DNA from: Prosopocoilus inquinatus
Lineage: Eukaryota; Arthropoda; Insecta; Coleoptera; Lucanidae
NCBI GenBank assembly: GCA_036172665.1
Contig: CM069877.1
Location: forward strand, 14,280,501 to 14,344,500
Reading direction: 5' to 3'
DNA: 64,000 nucleotides
Part shown: positions 1 to 9,245 of the stretch, piece by piece
Layout of the letters: every line of letters begins with the position of its first letter
Numbering within the stretch: position 1 is the first letter of the stretch
Notes under the pieces: generated by a model
Told to the model about the DNA's origin: nothing
The model's database searches: none
What the model saw: only the letters and a program-made list of their open reading frames with translations
Made by a program: the position numbers and the translations under genes

Positions 1-1
1 G

Positions 2-558
2 GACTGGTCAGTCATCGATGAATCTAATGATACAAACGACAAATGGGACAACTTTACTTCCATAATCTGCGAAAACTTCAACTACCATTTCCCTCTGATC
101 CGAAGAACTATTAAGAACAAAATTGAACACGCAGCAATTACACCCGAAATTGTGCACTGTAAGAAAAACTCCTTAAAAACCATATTCCTGCAATGCAGTA
201 TCTGTACAATGAGGCAAGAAAACCGTATAAGTTTTTAATAAGTCAGGAGAAAACAAAATATTACGATAATTTAATACACAACTCAGACAACAAAATGAAA
301 ACAATGTGGTCAATAGTGTCCGCTTGTTTAGGTAAACATCCCGAGGAGCCAACTGTTGTTTCTTCAGCTGAAGAATTTAACATGCATTTTTCATCCTGTG
401 TACAGAATCTTCTTAAGGCTAACAATTTCGATAATAATCCATACTCTTCTGATATTACAGTGAACGCCAACACTCTGTATCTTCACCCAGTAACAGAAAA
501 TGAAATACTTGACATTGTAAATAAATTAAAATATAAAAAAAAGCGCTGGCTCAGATAA
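2..558 (+). pseudogene. LINE 1: region between endonuclease and reverse transcriptase, broken
   Basis: Reading from base 2 gives an open stretch beginning DWSVIDESND that stops near 237. Translation resumes in another frame from about 193 (YNEARKPYKF... to ...NKLKYKKK) and ends at a stop near 558. This tyrosine- and lysine-rich linker before the RT fingers, with an MKTMWSIV-like segment, is typical of LINE pol proteins. At least two frameshifts separate it from the RT proper: one near 190-240 and one near the A-run at 535-543. The expected endonuclease domain would lie left of the window. Confidence 0.7.
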
Positions 559-559
559 A

Positions 560-1563
560 TTTCCCATGCTTTTACTTAAACGGACTGTACACTCGTATAT
601 ACACCTCTAAGAAAAATAATCAACTCTTCTTTGGTAACGGAATATTTCCCAATAACCTCAAACTTACAATTGTCAAACCATTTTTTAAAAAAAAGGAAAA
701 GAATACAGTAGATCGAATTATAGACCTTTGAGTCTATTATCTTCCTTTTCTAAAATTTTCGAGCTAGTCATGTACCAACGAATAAACGACTTTTCCGCAG
801 CCTGTGGTCTTTGGAACCCCAATCAACACGGTTTCTTTAAAGGACAAGGTGTGGAAACGGCTATATTTGAATTTACATCTGAAATTTTGAAGTATTGGAA
901 AGATCATCAACTTGCCTGCGGGGTTTTCTTAGATCTTGCTAAGGCATTCGATACTCTTGACCACAAGATTCTGCTCTGCAAGTTACAGCACTACGGTATC
1001 CGAGGTAAAGGGTACGATTGGTTACTGTCTTATCTCTGTAACAGATATCAAAAAGTCTTTCTTGGGAACGATAATGAGATAAAAGAATCTTCTTTAACTG
1101 AAGTCACCACCGGAATTCCGCAAGGAAGTATTCTAGGTCCCTTGTTGTTCATCATTTTCATGAACGACTTACTTAGTTGGAAGAACGACTATGATTGCAG
1201 TATTTTGAATTAAGCAGATGACACCTGCATTCTTACCAAAGGGGGAAATTTTTCTGAAATAATCGAAAATGGGGAAAAGAGTACAGCTAAAATCAGTGAA
1301 TGGTTTTCGGGAAATAAATTAATTCTCAACTAAGATAAAACTAGCTGTGTATTATTTAAAACTATAAACTTCTGCGAAACACCAAAATCCATAACTTTTT
1401 AATTCTAATAAAATAAGTTTAAAAAAAAGTATGTGTTACTTGGGAATCTGTGTAATCTGGAAAATTTAAATTGGTGCGAACACTTGGTTACGTTAAGTAA
1501 TAAACTTAACTACTTAACGTAAAATTTCTTTTGCTCTGAGAACATTACGTCGTTGCATTAGCA
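560..1563 (+). pseudogene. LINE 1: reverse transcriptase domain, inactivated
   Basis: The main open stretch (728-1213) holds RT fingers and palm. Motif A reads FLDLAKAFDTLDHKILL (about 927-977) and includes the first catalytic aspartate. Motif B reads GIPQGSILGPLLF (about 1111-1149). In motif C (YADD) the tyrosine codon is a TAA stop at 1211-1213, followed directly by Ala-Asp-Asp, so the polymerase core is cut at its active site. Translation past the stop still shows LINE-like sequence (ADDTCILTKGG, then a W-F-NKL segment near 1300). In life this enzyme copies its own RNA at a nicked target. This copy is dead. Confidence 0.85.
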
Positions 1564-1571
1564 AAGAAGCG

Positions 1572-1801
1572 GTGAAGTCAGTGCACTACGCGAATTTTTA
1601 TGCACATATCCAGTACGGAATTATATTTTGGGGCAGTAGCTGTAACATAAACAGTATTTTCATTTTACAAAAAAAGTCATACGAATTATATGTAACACGT
1701 CATGTCGTGAGTCTTGTAGAGGAGTTTTTAAAAGTAATGGTCTTCTCACAGTTTTTGGTGTATGTATTTATAAGTGTTTATTATTTTTAAGCAAAAATAA
1801 G
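1572..1801 (+). pseudogene. LINE 1: segment after the RT, split by an insertion
   Basis: Translation shows HIQYGIIFWGSSCNINSIF followed by ILQKK, the familiar conserved block downstream of the RT palm in LINEs. After a frameshift comes a CRE-VFKSNGLLTVFGVY-like segment up to about 1798. The protein then breaks at the foldback-like repeat and resumes at about 2589 with KLFNKLPNNVKDSVNTKKF, the usual last block of such proteins. The continuation on both sides shows that the repeat inserted into an existing LINE copy. Confidence 0.7.
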
Positions 1802-1814
1802 CAACAATTTTTAC

Positions 1815-2503
1815 AAAAATTTTGTGCAAATCGTTTTTGATTGCAGTGAAAACCTCGAGCAGCCTCTGGATAGCTGTTTCAGCCCTGCTTGGGGCTTCTT
1901 CAGCAGAGACGTAGTTCGACATTTCCACTGCAAACAAAATCGACTTGTCCAATTTATTCGCAATTGCTATGTAAGAGTGATGAACAGATAAAGTAGCGAC
2001 ATCTTACTATCGCTTTTTGACCTGACATTGCAGTAGGATAGACAAATTGAAGCGGGATTTGCTCCTAATAAGTCCCCCATGCAAGGCGGCCATGCTTGCT
2101 GTCAAAGCATAATGAAAATTTTTAGAAAAATTTGTCTATCCTACTGCAATGTCAGGTCAAGAAGCGATAGTAAGATGTCGCTATTTTATCTGTTCATCAC
2201 TCTTACATCGCAATTGCGAATAAATTGGATGTCCTTTTTGTTTGCAGTGGAAATGTCGAGCTACGTCTCTGCTGAAGAAGCCCCAAGCAGGGCTGAAGCA
2301 GCTGTCCAGAGGCTGCTCGAGGTTTTCACTGCAATCAAAAACGATTTGAACAAAATTTTTCTAAAAATTTTCATTACGCTTTGACAGCAAGCATGGCCGC
2401 CTTGCATGGGGGACTTATTAGGAGCAAATCCCGCTTCAATTTGTCTATCCTACTGCAATGTCAGGTCAAAAAGCGATAGTAAGATGTCGCTATTTTATCT
2501 GTT
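1815..2503. repeat. Foldback-like repeat (family A) inserted in LINE 1
   Basis: Two long arms face each other around an AT palindrome near 2105-2125. Each arm holds a ~70-bp block starting GTCTATCCTACTGCAATG, then a GC-richer ~110-bp block, then an AAAATTTTT-rich end. In the right part the first block is repeated 312 bp apart (2126 and 2438), so the unit is partly tandem as well as inverted. The insertion is flanked by the 13-bp direct repeat CAACAATTTTTAC (1802-1814 and 2504-2516). A related 140-bp copy lies at 23896-24035, and a decayed one at about 30009-30125. Long inverted arms with a target repeat resemble foldback elements, but I recognise no named family. Confidence 0.75.
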
Positions 2504-2557
2504 CAACAATTTTTACCATATGAAAATAAGCAAGTAAACATGCAAACAGCAAGTAAA

Positions 2558-2586
2558 ATGAATATAAAGCGGTGCTTTATATTCAT
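2558..2586. other. Perfect 13-bp hairpin in LINE 1 3' region
   Basis: ATGAATATAAAGC and its exact reverse complement surround the three bases GGT. It lies just before the last LINE coding block. It could be the footprint of an excised element or simply a chance AT-rich hairpin. Confidence 0.5.
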
Positions 2587-2854
2587 GTATAAAATTGTTT
2601 AACAAGTTACCCAATAATGTAAAAGATTCAGTCAACACAAAAAAATTTAAAAAGTTGTTTCAAACTACTGGTCGATATTGAACCTTATAGTATTTCAGAA
2701 TACTTTATGTCATAAATTTTATTTGTATAAATATTACTTAGATTATGTGTTAAATCATTTGAGCAATTGCAAAGTTCTTTCTTTTGTATACACATCTGTG
2801 ACGGTTTTGAAACCTGTATTCTTTGTTTTCATACAGTAATTTTGAAATAAACGC

Positions 2855-2875
2855 TATTATTATTATTATTATTAT
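2855..2875 (+). repeat. (TAT)n 3' tail of LINE 1
   Basis: About seven TAT units follow GAAATAAACGC at the 3' end of the LINE. A second, separate tail of the same type is at 26034-26057. Confidence 0.8.
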
Positions 2876-2876
2876 A

Positions 2877-3609
2877 ATTGTAGGCGGTAGCGATGCCAAA
2901 GCAAAGGTAAAGCTAAAATTACTACGGCTTGCAGACAAAAGTGTGTTTGTGTCGCAGTACGTTACATTATGGTCGTAAGTAGGTACATCCATAAATGCAC
3001 TTCATTGTTGTAATTTATTGCGGAAAATGGATCGCGTAGTGCGCCACCCGGTTTCCGGTTAGTTAAATTCTCCGTGACATCCTCGCTACGTATGCATTTA
3101 CACGATTACGACAGGATGGAGGAGTGCAGTTACTCCGACGGCGGGCGTAGCGAGCGCCCCCATAAAATCACTTATGCAAGTTTAATAATAATTATGCGCC
3201 AAGCCAAGACAGTACGTACATACACGTCCCATTAGCACTCGCTACTTGTGAAGTTCTTGACCGAAATAGCACTGCATTTGCCGAGAGTGAGGAACAAACT
3301 TGGGCTGCGCCACCTACATACTACGTGCATTTAGAGCGCGCGAGGAGAAATTAACTAAAAAGTATTCAGGCGAGGGAGAGAAAGAGAGAGATCGAGAGCA
3401 ACAAATTTAGTTGTTTATGAAGAGGAACCTTTAGAAGTGGACACATTCGAAACTTACTAAAAAATGGCGCCCAACGTATGGCCTAGTATACGACCTTAAT
3501 TTCTCACCTCCGGTTTTCTTTAACATTATGCATGCTCAGTGGAAACGGCGTGGAAACGGCGTAGAAACGTAATGCTCTGCATTGTGTGGCGTTCATATAA
3601 TTCTCCATC
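2877..3609. other. Spacer, no gene seen
   Basis: Mixed-composition DNA without a convincing reading frame. A GC-richer patch (3040-3340) includes a short GAGA-type run (about 3367-3395). No domain, RNA gene or clear repeat recognised. Confidence 0.5.
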
Positions 3610-3610
3610 T

Positions 3611-4362
3611 ACATTCGTTTTTGAAATATCTTAAAAAACGAAAATTTCGAATATCTTCTAAGATAAAACCATAAAATTCGAGGTTTTTGTGTTAATTTCC
3701 TTAAACAATCTAACAGGATAGACAGTTTCGCAGATACGTCTTTTTCTTACGGATGCTATCTTGGATATTCACACCACGTGATACAAAAAAATCTGAATAC
3801 CACCATATGATATACTTATGCTTTTGTTTCAAACAAAATATCAAGTTACTAAAAAATAATTTCAAAAAATAATTATCTAGTAGGCGGATGCTTATAAACA
3901 TTCAGGTCTAAAATTATTACTAAATTAACAAATATTATTCAATTATAGCAGAGTAAAGTCGGCATGTATGGAATAGCCCGGCTAATATGGCATGCCCGGT
4001 ATTTTTGTAATAAGAAGCGCCATCTGTTAAGCGACACTTGGATTAACATAAGTTTCGGTATTGAGTTTATAACGGCCCAAAGAATGGGTATTCCATGTGT
4101 ACCGACTTTGCTCTAGTATTTACATAAACAAATTACTTTTAAATAAAAACTATTAGTAACCTAATATTTTGTTTTTAAAAAAACATCGTAAGTATTCATA
4201 GCGTCCACAAGAAAAAAAAAGAAACAGTTGAAAGTCGTATCTGCGAAACTATCAATTCCATAACCAATTTCTTCGAAATGTATTAGGTTGTCCTTCGAAT
4301 TTAATATAAAAACTCGGAATTAAGAAATATTCACTTTTTGAAGATATTTAAGAAACGAACAT
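3611..4362. mobile_element. Long-inverted-repeat element, non-coding
   Basis: Imperfect inverted arms of about 130 bp lie at 3611-3742 and 4232-4362. They share, at the outer ends, ATTCGTTTTTGAAATATCTT versus GTTCGTTTCTTAAATATCTT, and at the inner ends the identical TTTCGCAGATACG. The ~750-bp unit has no coding capacity and carries a second MITE inside (3950-4114). The arms have diverged substantially, so this is an old insertion. Confidence 0.55.
3950..4114. mobile_element. 165-bp MITE nested in the 3.6-4.4 kb element
   Basis: Terminal inverted repeats of 26 bp with about four mismatches: the left end begins AGAGTAAAGTCGG, and the right end reads CCGACTTTGCTCT on this strand. Too short to code. 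The target repeat is unclear, so the superfamily is not assigned. Confidence 0.6.
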
Positions 4363-4499
4363 AGTGTTACGAGCCTAGTTTGTCTCAGCTGTATCATACT
4401 GGTTGCGCTTTGTCACCTACACTCGTCCACTTGTGTCTTGGGTTTTTTACTACCGTAACCGACCAGAATTTTGACTTTTTTAAACCTTTCGTCTCGTGT

Positions 4500-5972
4500 T
4501 TACTTAGGTTGGCTTCTAACTGATTTACTGCTTATACTGAGCGAGTTACACTCTCCATTTTAACCATGTCTTCGAGTTTTCGACCAAAACGTCTTCGTAA
4601 CTTTTTTGTCAAACGCGTGGCCATGTTCCTTTCTCAGTGTTGTCACCAATTTTCAACTCTGTTACGGTCGAAGTCGCTTGTATTTGTGGTAAATCTTTCT
4701 GTTAGACGAATGGTAGCGCTGATCTCCTCCCGACTCCGCGCATTCATTCCGCCTGCGGTTCAGTGTTAAACTCTCTGTGGTCTGGGAAACACATCGTTGT
4801 GTGTGTGGCTCGTGCTGAAGCCTTAGCAGTTGTTAAAGCTATTTTTAATCGATGTAATCATGTTCCCCTGAGCGAGTTGTTCTTCTTCGCTGTAGAAACA
4901 CTTTTGGTGTCAAGATCAGTTATTTTTGGACTGTTTTGAAGCTGACTTGGTGAGTTCTTTTTTTTTTTTTTTGAAGTCTTACTTAAAACTTTCTTGTTAC
5001 CCTTGTAGGCAAGTCGTATCCCGCTTCCGATTACGACAACACTTTCACCCTACCCGTTCCGATAATCCTTTGGGTACCAAACAATCGTAAGGAAGTCTGT
5101 CTATTCGAAGTGAACTTTCGAACACCGTTCAAGCCGCATATTTCCTGCAGAAGGCTGGTGTCGTACTTTGAGGACGGCTTTCGAAGAAGCTCCGGGAACG
5201 ATTCTCCGTATATTCGTCGTAGGTTCTGACGTCAAGGTAACCGTTTATATATTTTTCCTTCGTCACTCCGGATTGATTATCGTTACTTAGCTCCGGACCC
5301 GTCTCACAAGACACCTTTTTGTTCTCTTAACTGACGTGCAACTTTGGTTGCCTAATTTAGGCCTCCCCTTGCGTCAGATAAGTCAATTCAGTGATTACAA
5401 TGTTTTTAAATTTATTAAAAAGTCAATACTTACATATTTTTGCTCGGTAATTTTAGTCAACCGTAATTACTATATTTTTGTTAACGTTTGAGTCGATTCA
5501 AGAACTAGAGTTTAATTTTTTTTGTTACATGAGTTATTGTAATACGGCAGAAAATTTCCAACCGTACAAACCTTTCTATATTTGGAAATATTTCAGATCA
5601 TTGGATGAAATACGAACCTAACTTTAACGTTAACGCTACATTTATTGCTATTTAGCGTAGGTTGTTACTTTTTTTGTCATTAAATTGTTGTCTTGGACAT
5701 TTTCCGCCTTTGTTAAAACTGGGGTTAATTTTGGGTAGGAATTGTATTTGATACAGTGTTGTTTGTATACTTCAACTGGCACCTCCCGGTCTTTTGTTTT
5801 TCATGTATACTACTTTTTTTTGTGGATTTTCATCTTTTACTCCACGCCCTTTCCGACTCTAGAAAGCTGTCAACTTCTGGAAATCCCGTGTACACAGATA
5901 AGAACTGCCTTGCCTCGTTCATTGCCTCGTTATGTACACATGTTACGGTTTATTTAGTGATTTGATGCAACA
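4500..5972 (+). mobile_element. Gypsy-type long LTR, 3' part
   Basis: Collinear with 23283-24422, sharing for example the blocks around ACTGAGCGAGT / ACTAAGCGAGT and the site TTTAACGTTAACG. It ends just before a degraded primer-binding-site-like stretch (5973-5989). In the better-preserved relative the same block runs directly into TGGCGCCC, the start of a typical gypsy tRNA primer binding site, so I read this block as the 3' part of a long LTR. No open frame of note. The region upstream (4363-4500) shows weaker similarity. Confidence 0.6.
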
Positions 5973-5989
5973 TTTTGCCACCCAACAGG
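5973..5989 (+). other. Degraded primer-binding-site-like stretch
   Basis: TTTTGCCACCCAACAGG lies where the related copy at 24426 has TTTGGCGCCCAATGGG. It marks the LTR/internal boundary. The ~230 bp that follow (5990-6219) are probably all that remains of the internal region before the next LTR start. Confidence 0.45.
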
Positions 5990-6447
5990 TTGTACAATTG
6001 TATCGTAACAATTGTAGACCAACAACGTCGTAATAATTGGTTGGTGTGACGTAATAATAGATAGAACTTATTTCTTTGCTTATTGTTTTAGACCTCAAAA
6101 TAGCGCAACTTTTCTGTAATTTAACCATCTTTGCATGTTTTATAGTTTAAGAGATTCCCAAAGTGGTATTTTTATTAGTTGTAACCTTGTGTGTACACCG
6201 TAACTCAGAAATGCTTTCCTGTAAGAATCCAGATTCCTATGATTTTTTTTAATAATTCAGTACACTTTATTTAATTCTTTAATTGTTTGTGCAGTGGGCT
6301 CTTGGTGAAACATTATGAATAAATTGTAGTAAAAGAAAACACTTGTATTTAACTGTTTCACGAATTTATTTCAGTAACTCTGACATATGTTTCGGTTATA
6401 CACTTTTACCATTCTCAAAGAGTATAAGATTAATACTAAATAAAGTT

Positions 6448-6999
6448 TTACTGCTGGGGCGTTATATTGCAGTCCAGGTCCATCCTTAGTTCCAGGTATT
6501 GATCAATAATTGGTGTATTCGGAAATTCAATGTGATTGTTGGTTACTTGTTTGTTATTGTAAATGGCCCGTTTTATTTCTAAAGTTTCGAGTAAATTTAA
6601 TTTTTTGCTTTTATGTACATGGTGTAATAGTTTACAGTCATCCATATCGAAGAAGTGGTTGTGATCAATGCAATGTTCTGCAAATCCGGTGTTCTTGATG
6701 TTATGCTTGATTGCTTTTTTATGCTCATCTAATCTAGTTTTTAATTTTCTACCACTTTGTCCGATATAGGTGGCTTCACAATCTGCACAATTTATTTGAT
6801 AGACACCTGTTTTTTCTAACTTTGTAGTCTTTTGTTTGTTGTTGACAAGCATAGTACCGAGATTGCCTTTATTCACACTGACTATTTTGAGATCTATTTG
6901 TTTTAGAATTGAGGTGACTTTGTTATTGAAGGGTGCAAAGTAATTTATATAATGCCAAGTTTTATTGGGGTCATTATTGTTTACTACTGGATAAAATTG
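6448..6999 (-). pseudogene. PLE 1: GIY-YIG endonuclease domain, intact C-terminus
   Basis: The open frame (142 codons from the Met at 6876; the frame remains open some way upstream) holds a PLE-type endonuclease: GVYQINCADCEATYIGQSGR carries the GVY and YIG hallmarks, followed by the catalytic-type arginine in LKTRLDEHK and an H-rich stretch (AEHCIDHNHFFD). It ends PIIDQYLELRMDL...ITPQQ at 6448. In PLEs this domain nicks the target for target-primed reverse transcription. A stop near 7000 separates it from the RT remnant, and the element is 5'-truncated, so a working protein is unlikely. Confidence 0.8.
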
Positions 7000-7388
7000 T
7001 TATTTTAGTAACAGTTTTTGTTTATTTTTAATCATTTTGTCTATTAAATTTTCTTTATATCCGTTGTTTTTTGCAATGGCTTTGATTGTTTGTATTTCTA
7101 TTTGGAAATTTTGTTCATTTAGTGGTATGTTAAATAGTCTGTGTATGTAACTGTGGAAGGCTGCCAATTTTATTTTCCAATTTTGATTAGATTGTGCGGG
7201 TATGATAGTGTCCGTGTACGTGGGTTTTCTGTAGATGCTATATGTCAATTTATTGTTATTTCGTTCGATGGTTAAATCTAAGAAGTTGAGTTTTTTGTCT
7301 TTTTCTAATTCCATTGTGAATTGTATTTTATTATTTATTGTATTAAGGTGTGTCAGAAATTCGTTTATTTGTCTTTCTGTTCCTCGCC
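7000..7388 (-). pseudogene. PLE 1: C-terminal reverse transcriptase remnant
   Basis: Translates as ...QINEFLTHLN, then KDKKLNFLDLTIERNNNKL, then IYRKPTYTDTIIPAQSNQ. The NFLDLTI and YRKPTYTD blocks are hallmarks of the PLE RT region just after the palm. The catalytic YxDD motif and everything upstream are absent because the element is truncated at the inversion point (7388/7389). Confidence 0.8.
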
Positions 7389-7666
7389 AAATTTACTCGA
7401 AACTTTAGAAATAAAACGGGCCATTTACAATAACAAACAAGTAACCAACAATCACATTGAATTTCCGAATACACCAATTATTGATCAATACCTGGAACTA
7501 AGGATGGACCTGGACTGCAATATAACGCCCCAGCAGTAAAACTTTATTTAGTATTAATCTTATACTCTTTGAGAATGGTAAAAGTGTATTACCGAAACAT
7601 ATGTCAGAGTTACTGAAATAAATTCGTGAAACAGTTAAATACAAGTGTTTTCTTTTACTACAATTT
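7389..7666 (+). repeat. Inverted copy of the PLE 1 3' end
   Basis: Holds the last ~50 codons of the endonuclease frame on the + strand (NLLETLEIKRAIYNNKQVTN onward), stopping at 7539, then the 3' region with ACCGAAACATATGTCAG. The partner arm is 6321-6598. The arrangement fits an inversion during target-primed integration (twin-priming-like) or inverted dimer ends. Confidence 0.85.
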
Positions 7667-8689
7667 ATTTAATTCGGCTATTTTATTAAATTAGAACTTT
7701 TGAAAAACACAGAACACGTGCAGCGTTATGCAACGAAAATATTTGTTAAACTTGCAATGTATGTGCCGAGAAATTAAATCGAGGACATTAATCGTTGGAA
7801 CAAACATAGGTGAAAAAAGAAATAATTATGTAAGGACTTGTTAATTCTGCAAGAGAACCTTGATCTATGTTCGAACCTTAGTACCAGTAAGAAAAAATAG
7901 AGTAAGTCATCAAGGTTTTTTCTCAATACCAACGCCTAATGCAAAACTGACGCAGATACAAGTAAGTCATTCAATTCAAATAAATAGGTAGTTTTTCTGA
8001 TCAGAGGAGGAGTTCGACAAGATAGTTGCGACGGTGCAAGAACTTACTGTAATCTAGAAAAGTTCCTCTTCAGTTCCGAATGTAATTTAATTTGTGTTCA
8101 CACGAAATTTTTTCGAATTCTAAATTCTTTTCTTAATCAGTCAATTTTCCTAATTTATTATAATTTAAATAAAGTGTACCTAAGAAGCATCCACGATTGG
8201 CGAGGGTGAGTTTAAATAAAATTGAATCACTTTTGCTTAAAATTTAGCATCTAACAAAGGTTTAAGAAGCAAACTGATTTTTCTTGTTTTTTCCTTCTCT
8301 CTTTCAGAAACTAGTTTTAATTTTATGTCAACTGTAAAATTTTAATTACTTAATTATATTAATTAATTTCACATATTATTTTGTTTGTATTCTTTTGCTA
8401 TTGTAGTAATATTTCTTTTAAGTTTGAATATATCTTGCAATCTAAAGATTCGAATCTTTATTTGAACCATAATAAGGAAGGACTATTAGCTAAACATAGT
8501 AAAAGATCAGAAGTGGACGTTTTCCACAATTAGAAAAATAAATTAAAAAATTATAAAAATATAATTAGACGCCATTCGAGCAATTCGTGGAAAACGATTT
8601 GGAAATCGATTTCTGGCTTTTCATGCTGAAACTAGATCATTACTAACAAAGAAACAGGACAAAAAGGAATGAAAAGTGAGTTTTTAAAA

Positions 8690-9035
8690 ACTAAAACACA
8701 ACCTAACGTGGTTTATGAAATCAAATGTTCAAATTATAATTCTGTTTATATAGGTGAAACAAGCCAAAATTTAAAAAAGTTTAGATCAACATAAATATCA
8801 TATTCAAAAACATAATCAAAATCATTCAATACTTGTAAAGCATTAATTAGTAAATAATCATAATTTTGATTTTGATAATACTGATATTTTGTACAGTGAA
8901 TCTAATATTTTTAAAAGACGTTTTATGGAAATGTGTAAAATAAAAATGTCTCCAAATTCTATTTATAAACGTACGGATTTTGAGAATTTAAATGACATAT
9001 TTCGTAATTTTCTGGATTCTTTAAATAGGATATAG
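8690..9035 (+). pseudogene. PLE 2: GIY-YIG endonuclease remnant
   Basis: VVYEIKCSNYNSVYIGETSQ shows the GIY-YIG signature in a variant form (VVY...YIG) with the cysteine that precedes the second block. Frameshifts follow at about 8777 and 8840. Beyond them the expected His-rich and NIFKRRFMEMCKIK-type segments can still be read, ending at a stop near 9034. About 110 codons remain of a domain that normally ends the PLE protein. Not functional. Confidence 0.75.
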
Positions 9036-9173
9036 ATCTGTCAATTTATTTAAAAAAAAATAGTTTTAATTTAATTCTAGTTACTTTTACCTTTATTCCG
9101 GACAACTCGTGTTTTAGTTTAAAATCATGTGACCTTCTCGTTTCTCTTCACAACTTGTTTATTTACTTTTTTC

Positions 9174-9220
9174 ACTCCTGACGAAGCTATAAATCTGTAG
9201 TGAAACGCTGAGTGTTTTAC
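9174..9220 (+). ncRNA. Hammerhead-ribozyme-like motif of PLE 2, probably mutated
   Basis: Shows the core order CTGACGA, then GAAA, then CGCT, with flanking CACTC and GAGTG able to pair as a 5-bp stem I. The relative at 55,400 has CGTT at the cleavage position, where a U is required, whereas here it is C, so cleavage is unlikely. Stem II pairs poorly. PLEs are known to carry hammerhead motifs at their ends. Confidence 0.4.
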
Positions 9221-9245
9221 CATCACATTTTTGCCCGGTTCAAGA

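Larger units (their letters stand above)
1..2876 (+). mobile_element. Decayed non-LTR retrotransposon (LINE 1), entering from the left edge
   Basis: A LINE whose upstream part lies outside the window. In order it shows an endonuclease-to-RT linker, a reverse transcriptase domain, the usual short C-terminal segment after the RT, an AT-rich 3' region, an AATAAA-like stretch and a (TAT)n tail at 2855-2875. Frameshifts and stops break the frame throughout, so it cannot make a protein. A foldback-like repeat (1815-2503) with 13-bp direct repeats on its flanks interrupts the C-terminal part. The trinucleotide tail, rather than poly(A), is a trait of some LINE clades (I, CR1 and related), but I cannot name the clade. 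Confidence 0.85.
6278..7663 (-). mobile_element. Penelope-like element 1, 5'-truncated, with inverted 3' ends
   Basis: Flanked by an exact 12-bp direct repeat, TTTATTTAATTC, at 6266-6277 and 7664-7675, with gypsy LTR sequence on both sides. The element encodes the last part of the RT and a GIY-YIG endonuclease on the minus strand. At its 5' side (7389-7666) the last 278 bp of the element recur on the + strand as a near-identical inverted copy of 6321-6598; I noticed only about one mismatch. Inverted or tandem partial ends are typical of PLEs. The high arm identity suggests a recent insertion or later gene conversion. Confidence 0.85.
6220..8680 (+). mobile_element. Gypsy-type LTR, 5' part, split by PLE 1
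   Basis: Begins TGTAAGAATCCAGATT, the same start as the LTR copies at 15928, 39778 and (in its first bases) 37043. The first 58 bp are followed by PLE 1. The LTR resumes at 7664 and matches 15975-16990 block for block (for example the CATCCACGATYGGCGAGGGTG segment near 8190 and the GGAAATCGATTTCTGGCTTT segment near 8600). It stops near 8680, where PLE 2 sequence begins. Together with 4500-5972 it may be the two LTRs of one internally deleted gypsy copy. Confidence 0.6.
8681..9245 (+). mobile_element. Penelope-like element 2, 3' end only
   Basis: Starts abruptly inside the gypsy LTR with a frame reading NVVYEIKCSNYNSVYIGET and ends in an AT-rich 3' region carrying the motif CACTCCTGACGAAG...GTGAAACG (9174-9212). 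The same 3' motif occurs at 55,400 (minus). Only the endonuclease end and 3' region survive, a common 5' truncation for PLEs. Confidence 0.75.

Noticed and set aside
7321..7539. Separate + strand protein with a PLE C-terminus
   Set aside because: It is the inverted copy of the PLE 1 end joined to antisense RT sequence; not a gene.
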